Part shown: in pieces, positions 7,022 through 16,461 of the stretch
How positions within the stretch are numbered: the first letter of the stretch is position 1
Layout of the letters: the number at the start of each line of letters is the position of its first letter
NCBI GenBank assembly: GCA_007751255.1
Contig: CP036296.1
Coordinates: 4,712,001-4,776,000 of the forward strand
Length of the DNA stretch: 64,000 bases
Direction of reading: 5' to 3'
DNA from: Engelhardtia mirabilis
Lineage (GTDB): Bacteria > Planctomycetota > UBA1135 > GCA-002686595
Notes under the pieces: generated by a model
The model's input: the letters and a program-made list of their open reading frames with translations, nothing else
What the model was told of the DNA's origin: nothing
Database searches by the model: none
Made by a program: the position numbers and the translations under genes

Positions 7022-8397
7022 CGCTCGCCTTCCCGTTCCGCACCCGCGCTGCCGTGCCGCTCGAGCCACCAAGCCGCTATCTCGTCCGGCAACTCGAGCT
7101 CGCCGGCGAAGGGCCACGAGGGGCCCTCGACGAACTCGAAGCGCGAGCCTTCGGCCAGCGCCCCCAGCGCGCTCGGCCCGATCAGCAGCCCTTGCAAGAT
7201 GCCGCCGCCCGGGGCCCTCGGCCCGACCCGCGTCAGCACCCAGTAGAGGTCATCGGCCACGACGCCGCCCGCGCCGAACAGGGCCAGGGCCGCGCTCGCG
7301 CCGCGGGGAACCAGCACCAACTCCCGCTCGGGGAAGGCATGACGCGCCGCGTCGACCGTGCGCGCGAAGGCGGCGCCGCCGACGACATCCGCCGGCAGGC
7401 CCACGACCGTGGCCGACAGGCGCGCGGCCGCCGAGCGCCAGGCTGCGCCGCGCAGTCCGTTGAAGACGCCGCCAGCCCCGTCGCTCGGCGCAGCGACCAC
7501 GAGCAGAACCGGTCCCGAGCCGTCGGGCTCGCCGACGGTCCAGGCCTGGAAGGTATCGATCACCAACGGCAGGGCCAGGTCCGGCCGCGCCTCGCCCTCG
7601 AGGTGTGCCAGCAGGTCCTCGACGCTCGCGCCGCGGGCCGCGCGCACCCCGGACGTCATCAGCAGCTCCAGCTCGGCTGCCAGGGTCGTTCGCACGAAGT
7701 CGTCCGTGCCGGCCGCGTCGCGCACCGCTGCCCAACGCGCGTCGAGGTCCAGGACCGCTTCCACGGGAACGCCGGCGCCGCGCGCGGTGAGCCCCTCGGC
7801 CTCCACTTCCGGCGCCAGGTACCAGGTGCCGCGTCCGCTGAGCGGCGCGCGCACGAACAACTCGAAGCCGGGGGAGCGGAAGGCCGAGGCCTCGAAGCCC
7901 GCCGTGCGGGCCAACTCGCGGCGGCCGTCGGGGTGCTCCCAATAGAGCCGCAGCTCGCCCGCCGGCGGGGCCGCCGCGCTGGCCTCGGCCCAGACCCGCA
8001 CGGTCAGCCGCGCGCGCGCGGCAGAATCGTCGGTGGCCTCGAAGGCGCCGGGCACGACCATGGTCTGGATCGCGTCGACGAAGCGCTCGATGGCGAGCAG
8101 CTCCGCGCGCTCGGGCTCCATGTAGGCGCGGCGCCAACGGTCGAGTTGACCGCGGCTGGGCGCGCTCAAGGCCGGCGGTGAGCTGCCACGCAGCCGCTCG
8201 ATCGCCGCGGCCCCGCGTGCGCGGCCCGCGTCGTCGGCCTGGGCCTGGGCCCGGTGCAGGGCGTCGACGCGCTCGGCGTAGAGCGCCTTGGCGAAGCGCG
8301 CCATGGCGGGGTGCGAATCGGGCAGGGTCTGGGCCGAGCCTGCGCCCCCGAGGAGAGCGCTGGCCCAGACGAGCATGGCCATCGCCAAGGCCCTCAC
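7018..8397 (-). CDS. Exported protein of unknown function
   Basis: The 459-residue product starts at a GTG overlapping the hutI stop (GTGA at 8394-8397). The N-terminus is a signal peptide (MRALAMAMLVWASALLGGAGSAQ). The next part is helical and Ala/Arg-rich, then comes a beta-rich middle around residues 130-230. The C-terminal third has alternating hydrophobic strands (LLVVAAPS, ATVVGLPADVVGG, ELVLVPRG) reminiscent of an alpha/beta hydrolase core, but I see no G-x-S-x-G nucleophile elbow. I cannot assign a family. Translational coupling with hutI upstream and the STT3-like gene downstream indicates one transcript. Confidence 0.7.
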   Translation of the reverse strand: MRALAMAMLVWASALLGGAGSAQTLPDSHPAMARFAKALYAERVDALHRAQAQADDAGRARGAAAIERLRGSSPPALSAPSRGQLDRWRRAYMEPERAELLAIERFVDAIQTMVVPGAFEATDDSAARARLTVRVWAEASAAAPPAGELRLYWEHPDGRRELARTAGFEASAFRSPGFELFVRAPLSGRGTWYLAPEVEAEGLTARGAGVPVEAVLDLDARWAAVRDAAGTDDFVRTTLAAELELLMTSGVRAARGASVEDLLAHLEGEARPDLALPLVIDTFQAWTVGEPDGSGPVLLVVAAPSDGAGGVFNGLRGAAWRSAAARLSATVVGLPADVVGGAAFARTVDAARHAFPERELVLVPRGASAALALFGAGGVVADDLYWVLTRVGPRAPGGGILQGLLIGPSALGALAEGSRFEFVEGPSWPFAGELELPDEIAAWWLERHGSAGAEREGER

Positions 8398-9698
8398 GAC
8401 TCCACCCCACGGCCCAGGCGCGGACTCGGGTAGTCCCCGCGCTCGTAGGCCAACTCGCCGCCGACGACCACGGCCGCCACCGGCGAGCGCCCCAGCTCGT
8501 AGCACAGGTACTTGAGGTTCGGAACGTCGAGCACCAACAGGTCGGCGCGCTTGCCCGGCTCGAGGGTGCCGCGATCCGCGCCGCGCCCCAGGGAGCAGGC
8601 GGCGTTCAAGGTCGACGCCGTCAGGCACTCCGCCGCGCTCATGCCGTAGCGCAGGGCGCTCCACGAGCAGACCTCCGCCATGGACTGCAAGTAGCACGAG
8701 CCCGGGTTGAAGTCGGTGGCGATGGCCGGGGCCAGGCCGGCGTCGATCATCGCCCGCGCCGGGGCCTCGTGGTCGTCGCGCAGGAACAGCGGCACCACCG
8801 GGCACAGCACCGGCTGTACGGCGGCCGCCGCCAGGGCCTCGATGCCCGCGCGCGTGACGCACTCCAGGTGATCGGCACTCGCCGCGCGCAGCTCGGCGGC
8901 GAGTTGGGCTCCGCCCAGGGGCGTGAGTTGGTCCACGTGCAGGCGCAGCCCGAAGCCCAGCTCGCGCGCCCGGTTCATGATGCGCCGCGACTGGTCCAGG
9001 TCGAAGACGTGGGCCTCGGTGAAGATGTCGGCGTACTCGGCCAGCCCCGACTCGGCCACCCGCGGCAGCATCTCGTCGCAGACGTGGTCGACGTAGCCGG
9101 CGCGGTCGTCGCGGTACTCGGGCGGGAAGTCGTGGGCGCCGAGGAAGGTCGAGACCAGCTCGATCGGGTGCATGCGGTTGGCCGTGTCCAAGACCCGCAG
9201 GCAACGCAGCTCGGTCTCCAGCTCGAGGCCGTAGCCGGTCTTGGCCTCGACCGTGGTCGTGCCCAGGGCGAGGAAGCGGTCCATGCGACCCAGGAGCTGG
9301 GCCACCAACTGCTCCTGCGAAGCGCCGCGCACGCCGCGCATGGTGCTGACGATGCCGCCGCCGGCCAGGGAGATCTCGACGTAGGTCTTGCCGGCGGCGC
9401 GCAGCTCGAACTCGTCCTCGCGGGTACCGGCGAAGATCGGGTGGGTGTGGGCGTCGACGAAGCCCGGCACCACGGTCCCACCGTGGGCGTCGAGGCGCCG
9501 GGCGGGCGCGAAGCTGGCCTCCAGCTCGCGCGCGGGCCCGACCGCCAACACGCGGCCGTCGTGGATCGCCACGGCACCTTCGTGAACGATCGAGATGCGT
9601 CCGAGGTCTGCCCCGCCGCGGGGGGTCGAGCCCTGGGGCGTGGCCACCTGGGCCGCGCCGTGGACGAGCAGATCGATCACTTGCGGGGCGACATTCAT
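8394..9698 (-). CDS. hutI: Imidazolonepropionase
   Basis: This 434-residue amidohydrolase hydrolyses 4-imidazolone-5-propanoate to N-formimino-L-glutamate in histidine degradation. Visible family motifs in order are: metal site DAHTHPIFAG (about 78), substrate loop AKTGYGLELETELRCL, FLGAHDFP, LHVDQ, ADHLE and ATDFNPGS near residue 330, with the usual LEPGKRADLLVLD C-terminal barrel strand. Length fits the family (400-420). The ATG at 9698 lies 9 nt after a TAGACT box, suggesting a leaderless message. No hutH, hutU or hutG is in the window, and the two genes behind it are unrelated to histidine, so the pathway must be encoded elsewhere or the operon is mixed. Confidence 0.95.
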   Translation of the reverse strand: MNVAPQVIDLLVHGAAQVATPQGSTPRGGADLGRISIVHEGAVAIHDGRVLAVGPARELEASFAPARRLDAHGGTVVPGFVDAHTHPIFAGTREDEFELRAAGKTYVEISLAGGGIVSTMRGVRGASQEQLVAQLLGRMDRFLALGTTTVEAKTGYGLELETELRCLRVLDTANRMHPIELVSTFLGAHDFPPEYRDDRAGYVDHVCDEMLPRVAESGLAEYADIFTEAHVFDLDQSRRIMNRARELGFGLRLHVDQLTPLGGAQLAAELRAASADHLECVTRAGIEALAAAAVQPVLCPVVPLFLRDDHEAPARAMIDAGLAPAIATDFNPGSCYLQSMAEVCSWSALRYGMSAAECLTASTLNAACSLGRGADRGTLEPGKRADLLVLDVPNLKYLCYELGRSPVAAVVVGGELAYERGDYPSPRLGRGVES

Positions 9699-9707
9699 GC
9701 GACCGGG

Positions 9708-9713
9708 AGTCTA
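9708..9713 (-). promoter_or_regulatory. -10-like box TAGACT upstream of hutI
   Basis: The box ends 9 nt before the hutI ATG, so a start site 6-9 nt downstream of it would put the mRNA 5' end at or next to the start codon. No clear -35 and no Shine-Dalgarno are seen. It is one of six such boxes in the window. Confidence 0.55.
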
Positions 9714-9801
9714 CCGGCCGCCCCCTGCCGCCGCGATCGCCGCGCGCCGAGAGGGGCCCGTCGCAGCGCGGCCCTGGTCGTCGCGACTCGTCCGTCGCCG
9801 C

Positions 9802-10557
9802 TCAGGCCGCCTGGGCCCGCTCCACCGCGAGCAATCCGCGCAGGTGCGCGAACAGGCGACGCCGGGCTCGGAAGACGATCATCTTCATGTTCGACGCGCG
9901 CACCTTGAGCCGCTTCGACGCCTCGGAGTAGGTCAAGCCGTCGACCTCGACCAACTCGAGGGCCAGGCGATCCCGCTCCGCGAGCTCGGACCAGGCGCTG
10001 TGGTAGGCGGCGAGCAAGAGCGGCCAAGCGGCGTCGAGCCGGCTGACGCTCTCCAACATGTCCGCCTGGACCGCGGGGCCGCAGCGGTTGTCCGCCGGCT
10101 CCAATCCACCCTCCGGCAGCTCCACGTAGCCCTCGCGCGGCAACCTGCCCCGCGCGCGGCGCACCACGTTGCCGGCGATCGTACGCACCCACACGCGGAA
10201 GCTGCCGTCGTGCTCGTCGCGGAAGCTCGCGGGGTAGCGGTACACGTTCACGAATGTGTCCTGCACCAACTCGTAGGCGTCGAGGTGAGCCGGACCCTGC
10301 CGCAACAGCGACCGAACCCAGATCAGGACCGAGTCGAAGCTCGCCCGGTAGAGGTCGTCGAACGCACCGGTGTCGCGCGAGTCACGGAAGTCCGCCATCA
10401 GGCGCGTGGTGAGCCGATCGTGGTCGTCGGCCGGTCGCCGGGACCTGGGCCCCGGCACGCGCGCGGCGGGAATCTCGGTGGTCAGGAGGCAAGCGACCGC
10501 GGGACCGGCGAGCGGCAACGCGGGTCCGGGGAGAGCGGCAGGGGGCGAGAAGGTCAT
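9802..10557 (-). CDS. ECF-type RNA polymerase sigma factor
   Basis: About 251 residues from the ATG at 10557. Region sigma-2 is visible as FDDLYRASFDSVLIWVRSLL followed by AYELVQDTFVNVYRYPASFR, and the DNA-melting segment as FRVWVRTIAGNVVRRARGR. Region sigma-4 is visible as LTYSEASKRLKVRASNMKMIVFRARRRL, a helix-turn-helix for -35 recognition. An N-terminal extension of about 50 residues precedes sigma-2; an inner ATG at 10398 would remove it. No anti-sigma gene is adjacent, so its control is not evident. It transcribes away from the divergent CorC-type gene. Confidence 0.85.
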   Translation of the reverse strand: MTFSPPAALPGPALPLAGPAVACLLTTEIPAARVPGPRSRRPADDHDRLTTRLMADFRDSRDTGAFDDLYRASFDSVLIWVRSLLRQGPAHLDAYELVQDTFVNVYRYPASFRDEHDGSFRVWVRTIAGNVVRRARGRLPREGYVELPEGGLEPADNRCGPAVQADMLESVSRLDAAWPLLLAAYHSAWSELAERDRLALELVEVDGLTYSEASKRLKVRASNMKMIVFRARRRLFAHLRGLLAVERAQAA

Positions 10558-10802
10558 GCCGGTCCCCCGAGCACACGCCGTGCCGGAGGTTCCGTTCAAT
10601 TTCGGCACTCGCCCCCAAACCCCACGTTCGCAACGGCTTGGGTTGAGCCGGGGACCGACCCGATCCATCGCCAGAGGCCCGAGCGATCGAAATCGCACTC
10701 CCCTCGGCGGTCCCCTGACGTGCGATGCGCGTTCTCGACCGGAACGCGGGCCGAGCCCCCTCGCGACTGCTTACACTCCGCCCCGACCCTTTCCTGAGCG
10801 CG

Positions 10803-12182
10803 GTGAACGACAAGGACCCAACTCCGACCCCTCCCCTATCGGGGAGCAACCTGGCCCTGGCGGCGCTCCCGCCGGCTCTGCTCGCGATCGGTCTCCCAGC
10901 GGTCCCGCTGGAGCTCGACGACCGGCTGATCTGGATCATCCTGCCCCTGGTGCTGGTCCTGTCCGGCGCCCTGTCGACCTTCCGCATGGCCCTCCTGCGC
11001 TCGGTGCCCGAGCGGGTCCTGGGCCTGGTCGACGACGAGGCCCGGCGCGAGCGCCTCGGACCGCTGCTCGAGCGCGCGGACGTGCTGGCCTCGACGGCAG
11101 GCCTCTTGCGCTTGGGTCTGGACCTGGGCTTCGCGGTTCTGATGCTCACGGCCACCGCGGCCGGGGAGCCCCTGTCCTGGGGCGTCGTCGCCTCCACCAT
11201 CGCCCTGGCCGTGCCGCTCCTGGTGGTCGCCGGCGAGCTGATGCCCTCGGTTTGGGTCGGCACCCGCGGGGACCAGTTGCTCGCCGCGCGCCTGCCCCTG
11301 TTCGCCCTGCTGCTCGGGCCCCTCTCGCCCCTGGGCTCCGCCATCGAGCGCACGCGCAAATTCGTGCGCCGCGTCGCCGGCCTCGAGGACGACCCGGCCA
11401 CCACCCGCCGCATCGTCGAGGGTCTGCGCGAGGCCATCGTCGACGCCGAGCTCGAGCGCGACCTGGACGAGACCGAGCGCGAGATCATCGGCAACGTGAT
11501 GGAGTTCCACGACGTGGACGTGGCGGCGGTGATGACCCCGCGCACCGAGATCTGCGGCGTGGAGGTCGGCAGCCCCGTGCGCGAGGCGGTCAAGCTGGCC
11601 GCCGACAGCGGGCACAGCCGCATCCCGGTCTTCGACCGCAGCCTGGACGCGATCATCGGCGTGCTGTCGATCAAGGACGTGGTGCGCAAGGTCGAGCCCG
11701 ACCAGATGGACCAGGCCAACCTCTCTGAGCTGTTGCGCCCGCCCTACTTCGTGCCCGAGACCAAGCGCGTCAGCGAGCTCTTGGCCGAGTTCCGCCGCGA
11801 GCGCGCCAAGATGGCGATCGTGCTCGACGAGTACGGCGGCACCGCCGGCCTGGTCTCCATGGGCGACGTCATCGGCGAGCTGGTCGGCGACCTGCACGAC
11901 GAGCACGACGACGTGCAACCCGAGCAACTGCGCCAGATCGACGAGAACACCTGGGAGCTCGACGCGACCCTGCACGTCACCGAGGCCAACGAGGAGCTCG
12001 ACATCGAGCTGCCCGAGGAAGCCGACTACGAGACCGTCGGCGGCTTCGTCCTGGCCCAGCTCGGGCATTTCCCCAAGCGCGGGGAGACGGTGCTGTTCGA
12101 CGAGCTGGAGATCGTGGTGACCGAGTCGAGCGACCGGCGCGTGCTGAAGCTGCTGCTGCGTCGCTTGGCTCCGCGGAGCTAG
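10803..12182 (+). CDS. CNNM/CorC-HlyC family membrane protein with CBS pair
   Basis: 459 residues in the standard order: N-terminal transmembrane (DUF21/CNNM) domain with about four helices to residue 170, a CBS-domain pair about 210-330 (VMTPRTEI, SGHSRIPVFDRSLDAIIGVLSI, KMAIVLDEYGGTAGLVSMGDVIGEL), and a CorC_HlyC C-terminal domain. Family members transport or sense Mg2+/Co2+ or act in membrane stress. The GTG at 10803 is preferred over an ATG at 10725 because the extra 26 residues look untranslated and contain a TACACT box at 10772-10777, which would place transcription start between the two. There is no Shine-Dalgarno. Confidence 0.85.
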   Translation: MNDKDPTPTPPLSGSNLALAALPPALLAIGLPAVPLELDDRLIWIILPLVLVLSGALSTFRMALLRSVPERVLGLVDDEARRERLGPLLERADVLASTAGLLRLGLDLGFAVLMLTATAAGEPLSWGVVASTIALAVPLLVVAGELMPSVWVGTRGDQLLAARLPLFALLLGPLSPLGSAIERTRKFVRRVAGLEDDPATTRRIVEGLREAIVDAELERDLDETEREIIGNVMEFHDVDVAAVMTPRTEICGVEVGSPVREAVKLAADSGHSRIPVFDRSLDAIIGVLSIKDVVRKVEPDQMDQANLSELLRPPYFVPETKRVSELLAEFRRERAKMAIVLDEYGGTAGLVSMGDVIGELVGDLHDEHDDVQPEQLRQIDENTWELDATLHVTEANEELDIELPEEADYETVGGFVLAQLGHFPKRGETVLFDELEIVVTESSDRRVLKLLLRRLAPRS

Positions 12183-12363
12183 GGAACTTGAGAGCCCCCG
12201 AGCCGCCGAACCAGCACCTCACGACCCTCTCGCAACGCTCAGTCTCAATCCTGCATCGCAGGCGTCGATCGGCCAGGTGCAACCCCGCGGCGTCTTCACG
12301 ACGGACCTCCTCCCCAAGTCAGGGCCAGGGGCTACTGCGATCGGCGGGGGTTGGTGGACAGGG

Positions 12364-13254
12364 TTAGAGCGGCCGCGAGGCCGCAGGGGTCGGGGCGAGC
12401 AGGCTGGCCGGAGGTAAGGCCCGGAGGGCCGAGCCGGAGCCCAGCCTGCGGTCGTACTCGGCGGGCGTCATGCCGCCGAGAGAGCTGTGGGGTCGGACAT
12501 CGTTGCAATCACGCTGCCATGCCGCGATGACATCGCGGGCATGGCGGAGGTCGGTGAACCAGTTCTCGTTGAGGCACTCGTCTCGGACCTTCCCGTTGAA
12601 GCTCTCGGCGAATGCGTTCTGCACCGGCTTACCTGGCTGGATGAAGTGCAGCCGGACGCCACGAGCCCACGCCCACTGGTCGAGAGCCTTGCTGGTGAAT
12701 TCTGGGCCATTGTCGACGACGATGACCTCTGGCCAGCCGTAGCGGGCAGCCGCCCGGTCGAGGACTCGGCCGACGTACTCACCCGAGATCGACAGGGCGA
12801 CTTCCATGGCGACGGCCAACCTGCCGCAGTCGTCGACGACGTTGAGCACGCGAAAGCTCCGCCCGTCCATGAGCGAATCGCCCATGAAGTCCATCGACCA
12901 GCGCTGGTGCGCCCGGTCGGAGACGGGGATCGCTTCACGAGGGGCCGCCGCGACCCGTTTCCGGCGCCTACGGCGCACCTGGAGCTGTTCTTCCGTGTAG
13001 ATCCGATAGGTCAGCTTGTGGTTCTGCCGGAAGCCGTCACGGCGAAGCAGGATGTGCAGGCGTTGGTATCCGAAGCGGGGTCTTGCCGCGGCGAGCTCGA
13101 GGATTCGGTCTCGAAGGCCCTTGGCCTCACGGCGGACACTCCGATACCTAGCAACCGACCTGGCTAGCCCCACGAGCCTGCAGGCTCGTCGCTCGCTCAT
13201 GTTCCTGGCGGTCTGCAAGTACGTCGCAGCAGACCGGCGGCTCGCGGGGCTCAC
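12364..13254 (-). CDS. IS3-family transposase OrfB (DDE integrase)
   Basis: 296 residues. The rve-type catalytic core shows the triad as D in [14 protein letters not shown] in [15 protein letters not shown] and E in [16 protein letters not shown], followed by [17 protein letters not shown], typical of the family. An N-terminal HTH_21-like segment ([17 protein letters not shown]) precedes the core. The start is taken as the GTG at 13254, overlapping the orfA stop as GTGA, which gives translational coupling and not the programmed -1 frameshift of many IS3 members. An open frame runs back to 13386 but that part only shadows orfA. All catalytic residues are present. Confidence 0.9.
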   Translation of the reverse strand: MSPASRRSAATYLQTARNMSERRACRLVGLARSVARYRSVRREAKGLRDRILELAAARPRFGYQRLHILLRRDGFRQNHKLTYRIYTEEQLQVRRRRRKRVAAAPREAIPVSDRAHQRWSMDFMGDSLMDGRSFRVLNVVDDCGRLAVAMEVALSISGEYVGRVLDRAAARYGWPEVIVVDNGPEFTSKALDQWAWARGVRLHFIQPGKPVQNAFAESFNGKVRDECLNENWFTDLRHARDVIAAWQRDCNDVRPHSSLGGMTPAEYDRRLGSGSALRALPPASLLAPTPAASRPL

Positions 13255-13517
13255 CACTTCTCTGACAGGACGTCCCTCAGCCCTGCGATGTCTAGCTGTT
13301 GGTCGGCGACGATCTGCTTCAGCCGCCGGTTCTCCTCCTCGAGCTGCCTGAGTTTCTTGGCCCCGCTCACCTCGAGGCCGCCGCACTTGCGGCGCCAGTT
13401 GTAGATCGTGTTCAGGCAGACGCCGTGGCGCCTTGAGAGTTCTGCCGTCGGCGTTCCCGCCTCGGCCTCTTTCGAGATCGCGACGATCTGTTCCTCAATG
13501 AATCGGCTCTTTCGCAT
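13251..13517 (-). CDS. IS3-family OrfA (helix-turn-helix)
   Basis: 88 residues starting [14 protein letters not shown], the classic orfA opening. A helix-turn-helix lies at about residues 20-45 ([22 protein letters not shown]). A leucine-zipper-like coiled coil follows ([20 protein letters not shown]), and the protein ends [13 protein letters not shown] two codons earlier (13523) is a possible alternative start. It binds the element ends and pairs with OrfB. Confidence 0.9.
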   Translation of the reverse strand: MRKSRFIEEQIVAISKEAEAGTPTAELSRRHGVCLNTIYNWRRKCGGLEVSGAKKLRQLEEENRRLKQIVADQQLDIAGLRDVLSEKW

Positions 13518-13690
13518 CTCCACTCCTCGGTGTCGATTCTAGCGCCGATCGCATTATCCCCCGGACCGGATCTAGGGGAGGAGGTCAGGGACAACGCACT
13601 GACCTCAATGGCTACCAACAGCGAGCGGATGAAGCATCCATCCCAAACGGGATGTGTCACCACCCTCCACTTGCCAAAATCAATCCACCG

Positions 13691-14749
13691 TCACCATCCC
13701 GCAACAGAACCTGTCGATATCGAATCGGGCTCCAGCTGCGCTCCGCCTACCGCACTATCCGGATCATGGCGATACTCAACCCGCGCAGATTGCTCATCAT
13801 CAACGGATACAACAACTAGCGACACGTACTCCCAAGAGGACGACTGAAAATACCGCAAAAACCCAGAGCCATCAAACCGAAGGACTCTACCTGGTGAGGC
13901 CACCGAGCCTCTACCACCAAAGAAGGATCTCGATTCGCCGAAGTTGACCCGAGCGGCAGACTCCCCCCACAGCATCAAACTAGAAGCTACGAGCCCCCGA
14001 GTAGAGTCGCGATATCGTACCTGACCGTGCGGCACCCCTTCCTGCATCGGGCAAATCAAAGACCGACCTGGCGCCAAATCAACCCTCACATCGCCGAAGA
14101 GACGCCCGAATCCATCGATTCCAGTATATGACAGGCCCCCAGCATCGCTCACTGCGCTCGATCGTGTCAGCCGAGTCTCAGCCGGAATGAGCGGACTCGC
14201 CCCTGCATCTGCGCGACGCCTACAGCTGCCGCACTTCTCGACATTTGCGCAAACTGAAATCGACCTCCAGTACGGGATTCCAGCTACGACATCAAACCAC
14301 CCAGCAAAGGCAACGAGCAGACTCTTAGATTCGGCATCCGCAAAAACTCCCCAGGAGGTAACCCAGATGCGCTCGGCGCCCGCACCCTCTCTTGGCAGAA
14401 TCACCGAATACTCTCCTCTAACCAAATCAACGACGAACTCGCCGTCGCCACGCTCCATCGCGCTGCCGCCGCCCCCCTGGCTACCAGCACAATGCAACAC
14501 TGTGCAATGAGCATCACCACTTCCCCCACAGCTAATAGTCAGGCCCGCCGATGACCGTGCCGGCGCTGCTAACAGATACGTTCCGAGCCAATCGACATCA
14601 ATTGCGCGAGTCATCAACAGCGCTCGACGCTCCAAGCACTCCGCAGACGCGGCACCTCCACCTACTGGCCTGGCGGATGTGGGGCTGACACAACCGACCA
14701 AGAGATGCGAGAGTAGGAGCAGTCTTGCAATCCAGGCGCGCTGCTGCAC
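13691..14749 (-). CDS. Putative lipoprotein of unknown function
   Basis: About 352 residues from the GTG at 14749. The N-terminus QQRAWIARLLLLSHLLVGC fits a lipoprotein signal with Cys about residue 20. A GTG at 14782 would add 11 residues that overlap the IS66 target site. The body is beta-rich with Ser/Gly and scattered Cys (SVCANVEKCGSCRRR). I recognise no domain. GC content is clearly lower than in the flanking core genes, suggesting horizontal acquisition. Before the IS66 insertion this gene started 11 nt after the stop of the 60-residue Cys-rich gene (see 17235-17398), so the two were probably an operon. Confidence 0.6.
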   Translation of the reverse strand: MQQRAWIARLLLLSHLLVGCVSPTSARPVGGGAASAECLERRALLMTRAIDVDWLGTYLLAAPARSSAGLTISCGGSGDAHCTVLHCAGSQGGGGSAMERGDGEFVVDLVRGEYSVILPREGAGAERIWVTSWGVFADAESKSLLVAFAGWFDVVAGIPYWRSISVCANVEKCGSCRRRADAGASPLIPAETRLTRSSAVSDAGGLSYTGIDGFGRLFGDVRVDLAPGRSLICPMQEGVPHGQVRYRDSTRGLVASSLMLWGESAARVNFGESRSFFGGRGSVASPGRVLRFDGSGFLRYFQSSSWEYVSLVVVSVDDEQSARVEYRHDPDSAVGGAQLEPDSISTGSVAGW

Positions 14750-14843
14750 TAGGTCGCCGCTATTCGAACTGGGGACAGTCACATGCGTACGTGTCCGGCC
14801 GTCCCATCTCGCCGCAAGGCGGAAGATCGAGTAGGAGCGGTCC

Positions 14844-16430
14844 TCAGGAATTCGCCTGAGCTTCGACGTCGGCCGCCTGACGAGCCTTCCAGCCCCACGG
14901 TGTCAGCTCAGCGATGCGCTCCTGCGGCGTTGTCGAGACCCGCTGGATCACGTCCTCGATGTAGGCGTCGGGCGGTACCTCGGCGAGCTTGCAGCTCATG
15001 GTGAGCGAGTAGAGCCGCGCGGCGACCTCGCCGCCACGTTGGCTGCCGAAGATCCCCCAGTTCTTCCTCCCGACGGCGACGTGGCGCAGGGCCCGCTCGG
15101 TGTCGTTGTTGTGGATCGGGAGGCGGCCGTCGCGAAGCATGGCCGTCAGCGGCTCGCGCTGATTGATGACGTAGCGGGCGGCTTTGCCGAGGCTGCCGCG
15201 CGCGCCGATCGATGCGTCCTCGTCGAGGGCGAAGACGACCTCGAAGATCGTCTCGAGTACGTGACGCGACCGCCGATCGCGGACCGTCGCGCGCAGTTGG
15301 GCGAGTCCGCCCAGCTCCAGACCGTCACGCTGCGCCCTGGCCACGACGGCGCGTTCGATCCAGAAGAGTCTCTGGATCGGTCGAAGCACGGCCGCGGCCT
15401 TCTTTTGGTTCGAGTCGAGCGCGTCGACGAATTTCCGTCGCGCATGGGCCCAGCAGCCCGCGCGCACGATGCCGTTGCGATCCGCGACCGGATTCACTCC
15501 GTCGTACCCGTCGGTCAGCAGCGTTCCGGACCAGTCACCGAGGAAGGCCGCGGGTTCTTTCGCCGACCGGTCGGGCCAGAAGTCGGCGAGGACCTTCTCC
15601 TCGGGACTGCCGCGAACGTTGCGCCAGGCCCAGAGCTGTCCTCGGCGGGTCCCCTTCTGGCCCTCCGTCTGGACCGCGATCGGCGTCTCGTCGGCCTGCA
15701 GGACCTCTTCTTCGAGGAGCTGGCGGCGCATCTCGCGCAGGACCGGCCGCGCGACGATCTCGTCGAGCCGCACCATGAGGTCCCACATCGTCTGCCGCGC
15801 GAAGTGGACGCCGTCGCGTTTGAAGATCGACTGGATCCGATTGAGCGGCAGGTGATCGGCGTACTTCGAAGTCGCCACGTGGGCGTAGACCGACGCCTCG
15901 TACTTGCCACCGTCGATGACGCCATCGGGCAGCGGCGCGACCTTGACGGTGTGGCCGTCCTTGCAAGCGTACTTCCGACGCTCGTAACGTTTCACGACGA
16001 AGCGCGCCGGGATCAGGTGGCCGCGCTCGGTTACCTCGACGCCAATCTCGTGCAGAGGTCCACTGCAGTCCGGGCAGCTGCGGTCCGCTTCGGGGACGTC
16101 GAGCGTCACCGTCTGGCGCGGGAGGTCCTCCGGGAAAGGCGCACGTCCGTGTCCCTTGGCGGGCTCGCGCTTCGGCTTGCGAGGCATCGCTGCCACTTCC
16201 TCCTCGAGCTTGGTCAGGAGGGCCTGGCTCGTCTCGAAGAGCCGCAGCTGGTTCGGGTCGATCGTTTCGCGGCGACGACCGAAGAGGTGTCGCTGCAGGT
16301 GGGCGAGTTGCTCCCGCAGCACGGCGATCTCTTCGCTCTTCGCGTCGATCGCCCGCTGCTGCTCCTCGACGGTGGAGTGCAGCGTCTGAAGCTGGGCATT
16401 CGCTTCGTCGATGTCCGTCAGCGGCGTCAC
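14844..16430 (-). CDS. IS66-family transposase TnpC
   Basis: 528 residues. Order of domains: leucine-zipper-like coiled coil (about 10-50), a zinc-finger segment CPDCSGPL (about 118) paired with a downstream C-x-H region, then the DDE core with D in LQADETPIAV, D in LLTDGYDGV and E in NNDTERALRHVAVGRKNWGIF, the last being the family signature. A C-terminal IS66_C segment (PPDAYIEDVIQRVSTTPQ) completes it. It lies downstream of tnpB. All key residues are kept, so the element may be able to move. Confidence 0.95.
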   Translation of the reverse strand: MTPLTDIDEANAQLQTLHSTVEEQQRAIDAKSEEIAVLREQLAHLQRHLFGRRRETIDPNQLRLFETSQALLTKLEEEVAAMPRKPKREPAKGHGRAPFPEDLPRQTVTLDVPEADRSCPDCSGPLHEIGVEVTERGHLIPARFVVKRYERRKYACKDGHTVKVAPLPDGVIDGGKYEASVYAHVATSKYADHLPLNRIQSIFKRDGVHFARQTMWDLMVRLDEIVARPVLREMRRQLLEEEVLQADETPIAVQTEGQKGTRRGQLWAWRNVRGSPEEKVLADFWPDRSAKEPAAFLGDWSGTLLTDGYDGVNPVADRNGIVRAGCWAHARRKFVDALDSNQKKAAAVLRPIQRLFWIERAVVARAQRDGLELGGLAQLRATVRDRRSRHVLETIFEVVFALDEDASIGARGSLGKAARYVINQREPLTAMLRDGRLPIHNNDTERALRHVAVGRKNWGIFGSQRGGEVAARLYSLTMSCKLAEVPPDAYIEDVIQRVSTTPQERIAELTPWGWKARQAADVEAQANS

Positions 16431-16461
16431 GTCCGCAAACTTAGCCCAGCGAGTCTCGCGG

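Larger units (their letters stand above)
12304..13586 (-). mobile_element. IS3-family insertion sequence (IS407-like organisation)
   Basis: A 1.28-kb element holding orfA and orfB on the minus strand. Both ends carry the 12-bp inverted repeat gacctcctcccc (12304-12315 and complement at 13575-13586). A second matched block gcgatcggcg lies 34-35 bp inward at each end, so the terminal repeats are about 44 bp with a diverged middle. I see no clear flanking target duplication, so age or exact termini are uncertain. It lies between the CorC gene and an unknown lipoprotein gene and does not obviously interrupt either. Confidence 0.85.
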
